A model generated the notes under the pieces. That model saw only the letters and a program-made list of their open reading frames with translations. It ran no database searches and had not been told where the DNA came from. Position numbers and translations under genes: made by a program. A stretch of DNA of 25,125 bases from a virus, in IMG/VR virus record IMGVR_UViG_3300008116_000256, positions 1 through 25,125 of that record, one strand, 5' to 3'. Position 1 is the first letter of the stretch. Every line of letters starts with the position of its first letter. Positions 13,691 to 21,370 of this stretch are shown in pieces.

Positions 13691-15004
13691 ATGATGTTAG
13701 CTGAAGAACTACAATCCAAATGGGATCCAATTCTGTCTCATCCAGATTTGGCTCCTATCAAGGATGCACATCGTCGTGGTGTTACCGCTGTTGTTCTAGA
13801 GAACACAGAGAAAGCACTTCGCGAAGCCAATCAGTATGTCCCACAAACACTTACTGAAGCCCCTACTAACGTAACCGGTGCTGACATTGACACTTTCGAC
13901 CCAGTTTTGATTAGCTTGGTTCGTCGTGCAATGCCTAACCTAATCGCTTATGATATCTGCGGTGTCCAGCCAATGACTGGTCCTACAGGTCTTATTTTCG
14001 CAATGCGTTCGAAGTACAGCAATGCTACAAACAGCGCTGTTGAAACATTCTACAATGAAGTTAATACTTCGTTCTCGACTCAAGTTTCTGGTGCCAACAC
14101 ACTAGGTCAGAAGAATGTTGGTGGATATCCAGGTAACACAACTACCGGTACTGCTAACCTTGCTGAAACTGGTATCTACAACTTTGGCTCCGGCATGGCT
14201 ACTGCTAACGCAGAAAGCAACAATGCATTTGCTGAAATGGCTTTCTCGATCGAGAAAGTTACTGTCACAGCTAAGTCGCGTGCTCTAAAAGCTGAGTACT
14301 CGATGGAACTCGCACAAGACTTGAAAGCAATTCATGGTCTTGACGCTGAGACAGAATTGTCGAACATCCTATCGGCTGAAATCCTTGCTGAAATCAACCG
14401 TGAAGTCGTTCGTACAATCAACGTAACAGCTACCCGTGGTGCTACTGAGAACACCACAACCACTGGACGTTTTGACCTCGACACCGACTCGAACGGTCGT
14501 TGGAGCGTTGAGAAGTTCAAGGGTCTAATGTTCCAAGTTGAGCGTGAAGCTAACCAAATTGCCAAAGCTACTCGTAGAGGCAAAGGTAACATGATCATCT
14601 GCTCGTCTGATGTTGCTTCGGCACTCCAGATGGCTGGTGTTCTTGATTACGCTCCTGCTCTAAACAGCAACAATCTAAACGTCGATGACACAGGCAATAC
14701 TTTTGCTGGTGTTCTCAATGGACGTATCCGTGTCTACATCGATCCATATGCAACTGGTAACTACCTAACTGTTGGTTACAAAGGTTCGTCGGCATTCGAT
14801 GCTGGTCTCTTCTACTGCCCATATGTTCCACTACAGATGGTCCGTGCTGTTGACCCAGACACCTTCCAGCCTAAGATTGGTTTCAAGACACGTTATGGTA
14901 TGGTTGCTAACCCATTTGCAGAGGGTGCAACAGTTGGACTTGGCGCATTGACCAAGGACAGCAACGTCTACTATCGTCGTGTTCTAGTTGACAATCTAAT
15001 GTAA
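13691..15004 (+). CDS. gp23: Major capsid protein gp23 (precursor)
   Basis: A 437-residue HK97-fold capsid precursor homologous to T4 gp23 (521 aa) and of the length usual in marine relatives. An N-terminal propeptide is expected to be removed by gp21 at an (L/I)xE site; VPQTLTEAPTN (50-60) gives a good candidate cut after E56. Conserved blocks include DPVLISLVRRAMPNLIAYDI, GVQPMTGPTGLIFAMRSKY, the SMELAQDLKAIHGLDAE helix and YDIC-PYVPLQMVRAVDPDTFQ-type C-terminal residues with FKTRYGMVANPFAEG. AAGGAG lies 8 bases before ATG 13691 (ATG 13694 is also possible). Arginine is coded mostly by CGT here, against AGA in the neighbouring tail genes. A strong terminator follows. Confidence 0.97.
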   Translation: MMLAEELQSKWDPILSHPDLAPIKDAHRRGVTAVVLENTEKALREANQYVPQTLTEAPTNVTGADIDTFDPVLISLVRRAMPNLIAYDICGVQPMTGPTGLIFAMRSKYSNATNSAVETFYNEVNTSFSTQVSGANTLGQKNVGGYPGNTTTGTANLAETGIYNFGSGMATANAESNNAFAEMAFSIEKVTVTAKSRALKAEYSMELAQDLKAIHGLDAETELSNILSAEILAEINREVVRTINVTATRGATENTTTTGRFDLDTDSNGRWSVEKFKGLMFQVEREANQIAKATRRGKGNMIICSSDVASALQMAGVLDYAPALNSNNLNVDDTGNTFAGVLNGRIRVYIDPYATGNYLTVGYKGSSAFDAGLFYCPYVPLQMVRAVDPDTFQPKIGFKTRYGMVANPFAEGATVGLGALTKDSNVYYRRVLVDNLM

Positions 15005-15039
15005 TAGTAGTTAGAATAATAATTATATAATCATGCTTT

Positions 15040-15067
15040 AAGGGGGCTCACAAGGCCCCCTTTTTTT
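15040..15067 (+). terminator. Intrinsic terminator after gene 23
   Basis: AAGGGGGC (15040-15047) pairs perfectly with GCCCCCTT (15055-15062) around a 7-base loop and is followed by an uninterrupted T-run (15061-15067). It lies 36 bases after the capsid stop and before the next late promoter. Confidence 0.92.
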
Positions 15068-15072
15068 GTTTG

Positions 15073-15080
15073 GATAAATA
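15073..15080 (+). promoter_or_regulatory. T4-type late promoter, one mismatch (GATAAATA)
   Basis: GATAAATA differs from TATAAATA only in the first base. It sits directly after the terminator T-run and 19 bases before the next ATG, so the gp3-like gene has its own late transcription unit. Confidence 0.6.
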
Positions 15081-15099
15081 GAAAGAAAAAGGATCAACC

Positions 15100-15642
15100 A
15101 TGAGTGCTGTAGATAATACACCCACAAATAGAAACTTTCTTTCTCCTTTAAACTTCAAAATGGTGCTTCAAAGAGCACCAATGATCTCGTTCTTTCTTCA
15201 GTCGTTCTCACTACCAGGATTGACATTTGAAGGTCCAATGACGATGCCTACACCTTTCGTCAAGATACCTTTACCTGGAGATCACCTCAACTTTGCTCCG
15301 CTAACAGTATCTTTTGCTGTTGATGAGGATATGAAAAACTACTTGGAGATATTCAATTGGATTTCAAGTATCGCAGGTCCTGCTTCTTTAACGCCTGGCG
15401 AAGTAAACACACTTTACGGTCTTGACAATTCAATTGGAACCGATCCCCTTAGTACCATCAGGTCTGATATTAAAATACTAATTCTATCAAGTTCAAAGAA
15501 CCCAAATATTGAGATTACTTTTAAAGATGCTTTTCCATCTGCATTGGGAGAAATGTCTTTCGCAACAACCTCATCATCTGTCAACTATCTTGAGTCTACA
15601 GTGACATTTGAATACATTAAGTACGAGATTGTCAAGTTATAG
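15100..15642 (+). CDS. gp3: Tail completion/tube-terminator protein (gp3-like, tail-tube fold)
   Basis: A 180-residue protein whose N-terminus (PTNRNFLSPLNFKMVLQRAP) and pattern MISFFLQSFSLPGLTFEGP then PFVKIPLPGDHLNFAPLTVS and FAVDEDMKNYLEIFNWI resemble the tail-tube fold shared by gp19 and tail-completion proteins. In marine T4-like genomes the gene directly after 23 is usually annotated as gp3, the tube terminator and sheath stabiliser (T4 gp3 is 176 aa), which I follow. ATG 15100 has AAGGA (15089-15093) 6 bases upstream. It is isolated between a terminator/late promoter and an early promoter. It could alternatively be named a second gp19-like tube protein; sequence alone does not decide. 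Confidence 0.75.
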   Translation: MSAVDNTPTNRNFLSPLNFKMVLQRAPMISFFLQSFSLPGLTFEGPMTMPTPFVKIPLPGDHLNFAPLTVSFAVDEDMKNYLEIFNWISSIAGPASLTPGEVNTLYGLDNSIGTDPLSTIRSDIKILILSSSKNPNIEITFKDAFPSALGEMSFATTSSSVNYLESTVTFEYIKYEIVKL

Positions 15643-15671
15643 TTGACCTTTTAATAAAAATACATTATACT
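15643..15671 (+). promoter_or_regulatory. Sigma70-type early promoter for uvsY
   Basis: TTGACC (15643-15648), a 17-base spacer, and TATACT (15666-15671) give a near-consensus bacterial promoter, starting right at the stop of the preceding late gene. Transcription should start near 15678. It marks the switch from late virion genes to recombination/replication genes. Confidence 0.8.
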
Positions 15672-15689
15672 CTCCTGCAGAATAGGAGA
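15671..15689 (+). promoter_or_regulatory. Hairpin masking the uvsY Shine-Dalgarno in read-through RNA
   Basis: TCTCCT (15671-15676) is the reverse complement of AGGAGA (15684-15689), which contains the uvsY Shine-Dalgarno; the loop is 7 bases. The left arm lies upstream of the expected start site of the early promoter, so only longer transcripts entering from the upstream gene could form it. Confidence 0.45.
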
Positions 15690-15694
15690 ACTTT

Positions 15695-16129
15695 ATGAAA
15701 ACAGAAGAGCTGATTCAAGAGTGGGAAAGAGACAGCATAATAGACAGTACAGAACTTGGAAAAGAGTCGCTTCGAATTCCTCAACTCCACTCAAAATATC
15801 TTAAAGAGTTTTATATGGCAAAGACTCTTCTTGCAAAACTTACTCAAGAATACAAATCGCTATATAAATTGAGATATCAATACTATCAGGGAATTCTACC
15901 TAAAGAAGATCTTGATCAACATGGGTGGGACCCACAGCCGCTCAAGATATTAAAGTCAGACATACCAATCTACATTGAGTCGGATGATCTGCTACAGATC
16001 CAGCAACAAAAGATTAAACTAATAGAAGATAAAATAGAATTTCTTGAAAATATTATCAGAACACTCAACAACAGGGGATACCTTTTGAAAAATTGCATTG
16101 AGTGGGAAAAATTCAAAATGGGATTATGA
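15695..16129 (+). CDS. uvsY: Recombination mediator UvsY
   Basis: A 144-residue homologue of T4 UvsY (137 aa), the hexameric mediator that loads UvsX recombinase on gp32-coated single-stranded DNA. Matching features are the acidic start MKTEELIQEWERDSIIDSTE (T4 has a similar 'L..EL..D..IDST' start), the basic helical middle with YKLRYQYYQG (57-66, the 'Lda-RldYYsG'-like DNA-binding segment) and the C-terminal helical LENIIRTLNNRGYLLKNCIE. AGGAG (15684-15688) lies 6 bases before ATG 15695. It is first in the operon uvsY-uvsW-unknown-55-47-46 driven by the sigma70-type promoter, and its stop overlaps the uvsW start. Confidence 0.85.
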   Translation: MKTEELIQEWERDSIIDSTELGKESLRIPQLHSKYLKEFYMAKTLLAKLTQEYKSLYKLRYQYYQGILPKEDLDQHGWDPQPLKILKSDIPIYIESDDLLQIQQQKIKLIEDKIEFLENIIRTLNNRGYLLKNCIEWEKFKMGL

Positions 16130-17568
16130 TAAAGATTGAAAAGTTCAATGAGACTTACATCAAGGTACATTGTGAGGATGATATTGCCCAGCAACTGGGT
16201 GATTACTTCACTTTTGAAGTACCTGGTGCTAAGTTTATCCCAGCAGTCAGAAATAAAAAATGGGATGGTAAGATAAGACTTTTCAACTCTGGTACGCACC
16301 ACATATATGCTGGACTAATTGATTACGTAACCGATTTTGCTGCACAAAATGAATATGACGTTGAATTATTGTCTGACTTTTCAGACAATAAAGAAAAAAT
16401 AGATCTCGAGAAATTTGTTGAAGATATCGGTGCAGCGAAGACACCAAGAGACTATCAATTTGCTGCTCTTGATCATGCTATCAGAAAACAAAGAGCACTG
16501 CTTCTTTCTCCCACTGCATCAGGTAAGTCGTTAATCATTTACCTTCTATGTAGATTCTACAATCAAAAAACTCTTATTATTGTTCCTACAACAAGTCTTG
16601 TTCATCAGATGTACTCTGATTTTGAAGAGTACGGGTTTGATTCAAAGAGTAACTGCCATATGATATTTTCAGGGCAGGAGAAAGAAACAGATAAACAAAT
16701 TTATATTTCTACGTGGCAGTCAATTTATAACATGCCACGTAAATGGTTTCAACAGTTCAATGTTGTGATTGGTGATGAGGCTCATTTATTCAAGGCTAAA
16801 TCACTTACAACAATCATGCAGAATCTAAGCAGCTGTAAGTATAGGTTTGGATTCACGGGCACCCTTGATGGTTCACAAACCCACAAACTTGTTCTTGAAG
16901 GGTTGTTTGGTACAGTAAAAAAAGTAACAACAACTGCTAGTCTGATCGAACAAAAGCATCTCTCTAACTTCAAAGTTAAAGCTGTTGTTCTTAAGTACGA
17001 CGATTACTATAAGAACCTAATGAAGAATGCTTCTTACAGAGACGAGATAGCGTTTCTTGTTAACCACATACCAAGAAATGAGTTCATATGCAATATAGCA
17101 GCCAATCTAAAAGGCAACACACTTATACTGTATCAATATGTTGATGCGCATGGAAAAGCACTTTACGACATTTTAAAAAACGATGTTAAATATGATAAAC
17201 CACTTTTTTTCGTTTCTGGTCAGGTATCTGGTGAGGATAGAAATTCTATTAGAAGAACTTTGGAGCTGGAAGCTGATTCGATTACTGTCGCTTCTTATGG
17301 CACTTTTTCTACTGGCGTCAATATTACGAACTTGCACAATATCATTTTCGCTTCACCTTCAAAATCAAGAATCAAGGTCTTACAGTCCATCGGACGCGGA
17401 CTACGAAGAGGATCAAAAAAAGACACAGCCTGCTTATACGACATAGCAGATGATTTGCAGTGGAAACATCGTCCTAATTACACACTGAAACATTTCGTAG
17501 AACGAGTAAGGATATATAGTGAAGAAAGGTTCGAATACAAAACGTACTCTATCGACCTCAAAGGATAA
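16126..17568 (+). CDS. uvsW: Recombination helicase UvsW
   Basis: A 480-residue superfamily 2 helicase that, in T4, branch-migrates recombination intermediates, regresses forks and unwinds R-loops, helping the shift from origin- to recombination-dependent replication. Motifs seen: Walker A SPTASGKS (128-135), motif Ia VPTTSLVHQM, DEAH box GDEAHLF (216-222), motif III FGFTGTLDG (241-249), motif V ASYGTFSTGVNI and motif VI QSIGRGLRRG (420-429). The N-terminal 100 residues (with KWDGKIRLFN) are the small UvsW-specific DNA-binding domain. ATG 16126 overlaps the uvsY stop as ATGA; an in-frame GTG at 16102 would extend it into uvsY with no matching residues. T4 UvsW is 503 aa. Confidence 0.95.
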   Translation: MIKIEKFNETYIKVHCEDDIAQQLGDYFTFEVPGAKFIPAVRNKKWDGKIRLFNSGTHHIYAGLIDYVTDFAAQNEYDVELLSDFSDNKEKIDLEKFVEDIGAAKTPRDYQFAALDHAIRKQRALLLSPTASGKSLIIYLLCRFYNQKTLIIVPTTSLVHQMYSDFEEYGFDSKSNCHMIFSGQEKETDKQIYISTWQSIYNMPRKWFQQFNVVIGDEAHLFKAKSLTTIMQNLSSCKYRFGFTGTLDGSQTHKLVLEGLFGTVKKVTTTASLIEQKHLSNFKVKAVVLKYDDYYKNLMKNASYRDEIAFLVNHIPRNEFICNIAANLKGNTLILYQYVDAHGKALYDILKNDVKYDKPLFFVSGQVSGEDRNSIRRTLELEADSITVASYGTFSTGVNITNLHNIIFASPSKSRIKVLQSIGRGLRRGSKKDTACLYDIADDLQWKHRPNYTLKHFVERVRIYSEERFEYKTYSIDLKG

Positions 17569-17570
17569 AG

Positions 17571-17975
17571 ATGGTAAAAATTGTCAAGCTCCAAAATAAT
17601 GTAGAGATTATAGGCAATATTGACTTGGTTGATGGTGAAAAGGTAGTTGTAGAAAACCCATTTAGCATTAATTATATGATTTCTCCAAGAAGTGAAAGAC
17701 CAATTGTAGGACTACTAAGGTATATGCCGTTTGCAGAAAATCGAGAAATAGAATTTAAGATGAGTGATGTTTTGCATGTAGTAGATGCAAGGCAGTCAAT
17801 GTCAAACTACTATTCAGCTGTACTGGCAAATCACATTGGTGAAATAGATGATACGATTGATCGCGAATTGGAGCAAGTTGCTGAGATAGAGTCCAGTACA
17901 CACAATACTGAAGAACCCACAGACTTACTATCAGCAATGCTTGAAAGAATAAATTCAAACAATAACCTACATTGA
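17571..17975 (+). CDS. Unknown small protein with an Sm-like N-terminal region
   Basis: A 134-residue protein between UvsW and the late sigma factor. Residues 2-72 (MVKIVKLQNNVEIIGNIDLV, then VVVENPFSINYMISP, VGLLRYMPFAENREIEFKMS and DVLHVVDA) read like a five-stranded barrel: 'L.nn.eiiG.i...dg..v.venPf.i' is the type of pattern seen in Sm/LSM folds, including Hfq. The remainder is an acidic tail (EIDDTIDRELEQVAEIESST) ending in a helix. In marine T4-like genomes I recall a small conserved unknown at this place. It starts 2 bases after uvsW and its TGA overlaps a TTG of gene 55. RNA binding is a possibility raised by the fold pattern only. Confidence 0.7.
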   Translation: MVKIVKLQNNVEIIGNIDLVDGEKVVVENPFSINYMISPRSERPIVGLLRYMPFAENREIEFKMSDVLHVVDARQSMSNYYSAVLANHIGEIDDTIDRELEQVAEIESSTHNTEEPTDLLSAMLERINSNNNLH

Positions 17976-17977
17976 CT

Positions 17978-18517
17978 ATGGCAGAACATTATATTGATAA
18001 TAAGACTTTCTACGAAGCTATAAAGAAATACAAAGAAAGTGTCCTACTTGCTGAGAAAGAAGGTAAAACAAAACCTAGGGTTCCTAACTACATTGGAGAG
18101 TGTATTTTACTGATAGCGAACCGACTTGCAACCAAACCAAACTTCATCAACTACTCATACAAAGATGAAATGGTTGCAGATGGAATTGAAAATTGTATGA
18201 TGTATATTGATAACTTTGATCCAGAAAAGTCAACCAATCCTTTTGCATACTTCACACAAATTATATACTTTGCTTTTTTAAGAAGAATACAAAAAGAAAA
18301 AAAGCACTTGTATATCAAACACCAAGTCCTCAAAAACTCTCTCATTTCAGACGAACTTTTTAATATGCAGGATGGGGACGATTTCGATGGTTCCACAGTA
18401 GAGAACATTGTAGATAACGATAAGATGAATGATTTTATCAAGTCTTTTGAGGAAGGACTCGAGAAGAAACGAAAGTCTTCACAAAAGGTTGGACTAGAAA
18501 AATACTTCGACGAATAA
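17978..18517 (+). CDS. gp55: Late-transcription sigma factor gp55
   Basis: A 179-residue homologue of T4 gp55 (185 aa), a minimal sigma factor that directs host RNA polymerase to TATAAATA late promoters. The central region VADGIENCMMYIDNFDPEKS followed by TNPFAYFTQIIYFAFLRRIQ and KEKKHLYIKHQ is the sigma region 2-like core ('gi.nc..yi.nFdp.k..npfaYftqi...aflrri.keKk'). The C-terminus SQKVGLEKYFDE would be the clamp/flap-binding tail expected to contact the RNA polymerase flap and gp45. No clear Shine-Dalgarno is present; ATG 17978 is chosen, but TTG 17972, overlapping the previous stop as TTGA, is possible and either would rely on coupling. Five matching late octamers occur in this window. 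Confidence 0.93.
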   Translation: MAEHYIDNKTFYEAIKKYKESVLLAEKEGKTKPRVPNYIGECILLIANRLATKPNFINYSYKDEMVADGIENCMMYIDNFDPEKSTNPFAYFTQIIYFAFLRRIQKEKKHLYIKHQVLKNSLISDELFNMQDGDDFDGSTVENIVDNDKMNDFIKSFEEGLEKKRKSSQKVGLEKYFDE

Positions 18518-18518
18518 T

Positions 18519-19565
18519 ATGAAAATAGCTTTAATTACAGATACGCATTTCGGAGCAAGAGGGGACAATGGAGCATTCGATAGACACTTCAAGAAGTTTT
18601 ATGAAGAGACATTTTTTCCAACACTTGAACGAGAATCCATACACAGGGTGGTTCACCTTGGCGACATGTTCGATCGCCGTAAGTATATTAATTATCTTAC
18701 TCTCAACAATTGTCGCGAGTATTTTTTCGATAATCTGGTTCGTATCGGGGCTACTCTGGATGTTATCGTGGGTAATCACGACGTGTTCTATAAAAACACA
18801 AACAAAATAAATTCACCAGAGTTGCTACTGAAAGAGTACGACAACATCACCGCGTGGAAAGATCCATCAGAAGTTGTTATAGGCGATATTGAACTGTTGT
18901 TTCTTCCATGGATCACTTCAGATAATTATGAACAGTCTATGAAGATGATAAAGAAGACTAGTGCAGAAGTTTGTTTTGGTCATCTCGAGATTGCTGGGTT
19001 TCAAATGTATAAAGGACATAAAAATGACCATGGATTCGACGCCTCAATATTTAATAGATTTGATGCTGTTTTTTCTGGGCACTTTCATCACCGTTCCACT
19101 AGTGGTAATATCACTTATCTTGGAAACCCTTATGAACTCACTTGGGCTGACTACCAAGACCCAAGAGGCTTCCACATCTTCGACACAAGCACACGAGAGC
19201 TGCAATTTATAAAAAACCCAGTAAATGTATTTCACAAGATATTCTTCAACGATTCATACACTATACAGAACTATGATCATCTCAAAGATTGTTTTGTTAA
19301 GATCATAAACCAGAGTAAAGAAAGTGTACTTCTTGATATGCTTGTTGATAAGTTAGAGAAAGCAGACGTAGCAGATCTACAAGTTGTAGAAGATCACCAC
19401 CATTTAGATCTACAAGATGAACAAGAAATAATTGAGGATGCAGAAGACACTCTTTCCATTCTCACAAAGTTCTGTGATCAAATAGACACCGATGTAGACA
19501 AGACAAGACTTAACTCGCTGATGAGAAATTTATACAGTGAAGCACTAGATTTAGAATCCAATTAA
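18519..19565 (+). CDS. gp47: Recombination nuclease subunit gp47 (Mre11/SbcD-like)
   Basis: A 348-residue calcineurin-like phosphoesterase, the nuclease partner of gp46 in the T4 Mre11-Rad50 complex that resects DNA ends and degrades host DNA. Metal-binding motifs in order: LITDTHFG (D8, H10), HLGDMFDRR (D49), VGNHDVF (GNHD 85-88), FGHLEIAG (H155) and SGHFHHRS (H188, H190). The C-terminal 100 residues are acidic and helical and would form the gp46-binding part. T4 gp47 is 339 aa. ATG 18519 is 1 base after the gene 55 stop. Near 19373-19416 an 11-base direct repeat (AGATCTACAAG) with a 33-base period encodes the twice-occurring DLQ in the acidic tail. Confidence 0.95.
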   Translation: MKIALITDTHFGARGDNGAFDRHFKKFYEETFFPTLERESIHRVVHLGDMFDRRKYINYLTLNNCREYFFDNLVRIGATLDVIVGNHDVFYKNTNKINSPELLLKEYDNITAWKDPSEVVIGDIELLFLPWITSDNYEQSMKMIKKTSAEVCFGHLEIAGFQMYKGHKNDHGFDASIFNRFDAVFSGHFHHRSTSGNITYLGNPYELTWADYQDPRGFHIFDTSTRELQFIKNPVNVFHKIFFNDSYTIQNYDHLKDCFVKIINQSKESVLLDMLVDKLEKADVADLQVVEDHHHLDLQDEQEIIEDAEDTLSILTKFCDQIDTDVDKTRLNSLMRNLYSEALDLESN

Positions 19566-19571
19566 CGTCTA

Positions 19572-19649
19572 TGGGTGAATGCTAGTATGTGTTATCCACC
19601 CGGAAAGCTGCCAGACTTTCACAGGACCTAGCATTCGCCCACCCTTTTT
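19572..19649 (+). other. Long-stem RNA element / possible terminator ahead of gene 46
   Basis: In the 89-base gap between 47 and 46, TGGGTGAATGCTAG (19572-19585) pairs with CTAGCATTCGCCCA (19628-19641): 14 bp with a single G-U pair. Inside, GAAAG (19603-19607) pairs with CTTTC (19616-19620), and GTG/CAC combinations allow further short stems. CACCC at 19640-19644 can alternatively pair with GGGTG and bring the stem up against a T-run (19645-19649), which is terminator-like. It does not fit a tRNA and I do not recognise a known riboswitch or ribozyme core. It ends 5 bases before the gene 46 ATG, which lacks a Shine-Dalgarno. Confidence 0.6.
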
Positions 19650-19654
19650 GCTTT

Positions 19655-21370
19655 ATGATCTTATTTAAAAATATCAAATGGAAAAACATTCTATCCACAG
19701 GTGATGCGTGGACAGAAATAAGTTTTACCAGATCAAAATCTACACTGATTGTTGGAGAGAATGGTGCTGGTAAGAGTACTGTTCTTGACGCTCTTTGCTT
19801 TGCCCTTTTTGGCAAACCATTTAGAAAAGTCAATAAGTCTCAACTAGTCAATTCAATAAACAAAAAAGGACTCTTAGTTGAGGTAGAATTTTCTGTAGGT
19901 AGAAAGAACTACACCATAAAAAGAGGGATCAAGCCTAACTTTTTCGAAATATATTCCGATGGTGAAATGGTAAACCAATCATCTGAAACAAAGGAGTATC
20001 AAGAGTATCTAGAAAGGAATATCCTCAAACTAAACTTCAAGTCGTTCTCACAAATAGTTATTCTTGGCAGCGCTTCGTTTGTTCCATTTATGCAGCTGAC
20101 TGCTGCTAATCGTAGAGAGATTATTGAAGATCTGTTAGACATTCAGATCTTCTCGACGATGAATTCTTTACTCAAAGAAAAGGTGTCTCAGAACAAAACA
20201 GATCTTCAGGAAATAACATACGAAATGAAACTTGTTGGTGAGAAGATTGAGATGAATAAGAAGTTAATCCAGTCTCTCAAAGAAAACAACAAAGGGGAGG
20301 AAGAGAAAAAGATTCAGAAGGGGATTGAGGTATCTGGTAATTTACAGCTTGCTTTGTCAGAACTTAAAGCCAATCAAGATTCAGTTGAGCAACTAAGAAA
20401 AACAATATCTGATCAGGAACAAGTAGACGAGAAACGGTCGAAACTAATATCTCTCAGACAGGACCTGCAGCAAAAGATCAATCATATCAATGCGGATGTA
20501 GATTTCTTCGATAAGCATGACAACTGTCCTACCTGCAAACAGTCTATTGATACAAACTTCAAACATACAACCGTTACTGAAAAACAGACACTTCTCACTG
20601 AGTGTACATCATCAATTGAAAAGATCAATGCTAAGTTATCTATTATAGAACAGCGTAACAAAGAGATTGCAGATGTTCTTTCTATCATAGATGAAAACAA
20701 CTCAGCTGCTAGGGATATTCAAACCCAGATTAAAATTTATGAAGCAACACTAACTCAGTTACGCCAAGAAGTAAAAGACTTAAGAAGTAAAAACAAGCAG
20801 ATTGAAGTAGATAACACAGAGCTAGACACTCTCAAAGAAGATTTAAAACAATCAATTACAACAAAAGAACAACTTCTTGCTGATAAATCCATACTTGATG
20901 TTGCATCGGTACTTTTAAAAGACTCAGGAGTAAAAACTAGGATTATCAAGCAGTATGTTCCCGTAATAAATAAACTCGTAAACAAGTATCTTGCTGCAAT
21001 GGACTTTTTTGTTAACTTTGAGTTAAATGAGAACTTTGAGGAGACTATAAAGTCAAGACATAGAGATGAGTTCAGCTATGAATCATTCTCTGAGGGTGAG
21101 AAGATGCGTATTGATCTTGCTCTACTCTTTACATGGAGAGCAATCAGTAAAATGAGGAACTCTGCATCTACAAACTTACTAATTATGGATGAAGTATTCG
21201 ATAGCTCTCTTGATAATAATGGTACAGAAGAGTTCCTAAAAATTATCAGTACATTAACTTCCGACACAAACCTATTTGTTATATCTCACAAAGGGGATCA
21301 ACTTTTTGATAAGTTCCACTCTGTGATCAAATTCCAAAAGCATAAAAACTTTAGCACGATGGTGAAATAA
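19655..21370 (+). CDS. gp46: Recombination ATPase subunit gp46 (Rad50/SbcC-like)
   Basis: A 571-residue ABC-type ATPase with an SMC-like layout. The N-lobe has MILFKNIKWKNILSTGDAWT and Walker A GENGAGKST (34-42); two coiled-coil arms (about 170-420) surround a zinc hook CPTCK (around 290-294); the C-lobe has signature SFSEGEKMRIDLALLF (around 476) and Walker B LLIMDEVFDSSLD (around 507-519). It partners gp47 for end resection. T4 gp46 is 560 aa. ATG 19655 is chosen because the family begins at 'MIlFk.i.wkN.LStG'; an in-frame GTG at 19589 would add 22 residues encoded by the hairpin and is unlikely. No Shine-Dalgarno is seen (CCCTTTTTGCTTT precedes), which is unusual beside its neighbours. Confidence 0.95.
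   Translation: MILFKNIKWKNILSTGDAWTEISFTRSKSTLIVGENGAGKSTVLDALCFALFGKPFRKVNKSQLVNSINKKGLLVEVEFSVGRKNYTIKRGIKPNFFEIYSDGEMVNQSSETKEYQEYLERNILKLNFKSFSQIVILGSASFVPFMQLTAANRREIIEDLLDIQIFSTMNSLLKEKVSQNKTDLQEITYEMKLVGEKIEMNKKLIQSLKENNKGEEEKKIQKGIEVSGNLQLALSELKANQDSVEQLRKTISDQEQVDEKRSKLISLRQDLQQKINHINADVDFFDKHDNCPTCKQSIDTNFKHTTVTEKQTLLTECTSSIEKINAKLSIIEQRNKEIADVLSIIDENNSAARDIQTQIKIYEATLTQLRQEVKDLRSKNKQIEVDNTELDTLKEDLKQSITTKEQLLADKSILDVASVLLKDSGVKTRIIKQYVPVINKLVNKYLAAMDFFVNFELNENFEETIKSRHRDEFSYESFSEGEKMRIDLALLFTWRAISKMRNSASTNLLIMDEVFDSSLDNNGTEEFLKIISTLTSDTNLFVISHKGDQLFDKFHSVIKFQKHKNFSTMVK

Noticed and set aside
16102-16125. GTG start for uvsW inside uvsY
   Set aside because: The added residues are only the shifted end of uvsY, and the ATGA overlap at 16126 is the usual phage junction.
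17183-17446. Alternative-frame + strand open frame within uvsW
   Set aside because: It overlaps helicase motifs V and VI in another frame and has no ribosome site or recognisable sequence.
19572-19641. tRNA-like reading of the stem before gene 46
   Set aside because: The closing stem is twice too long, and there is no T-loop GTTCRA sequence or plausible anticodon arm.
19589-19654. In-frame GTG start that would extend gp46 by 22 residues
   Set aside because: The extension is encoded by the hairpin region, is not like gp46 proteins, and the family N-terminus begins at ATG 19655.
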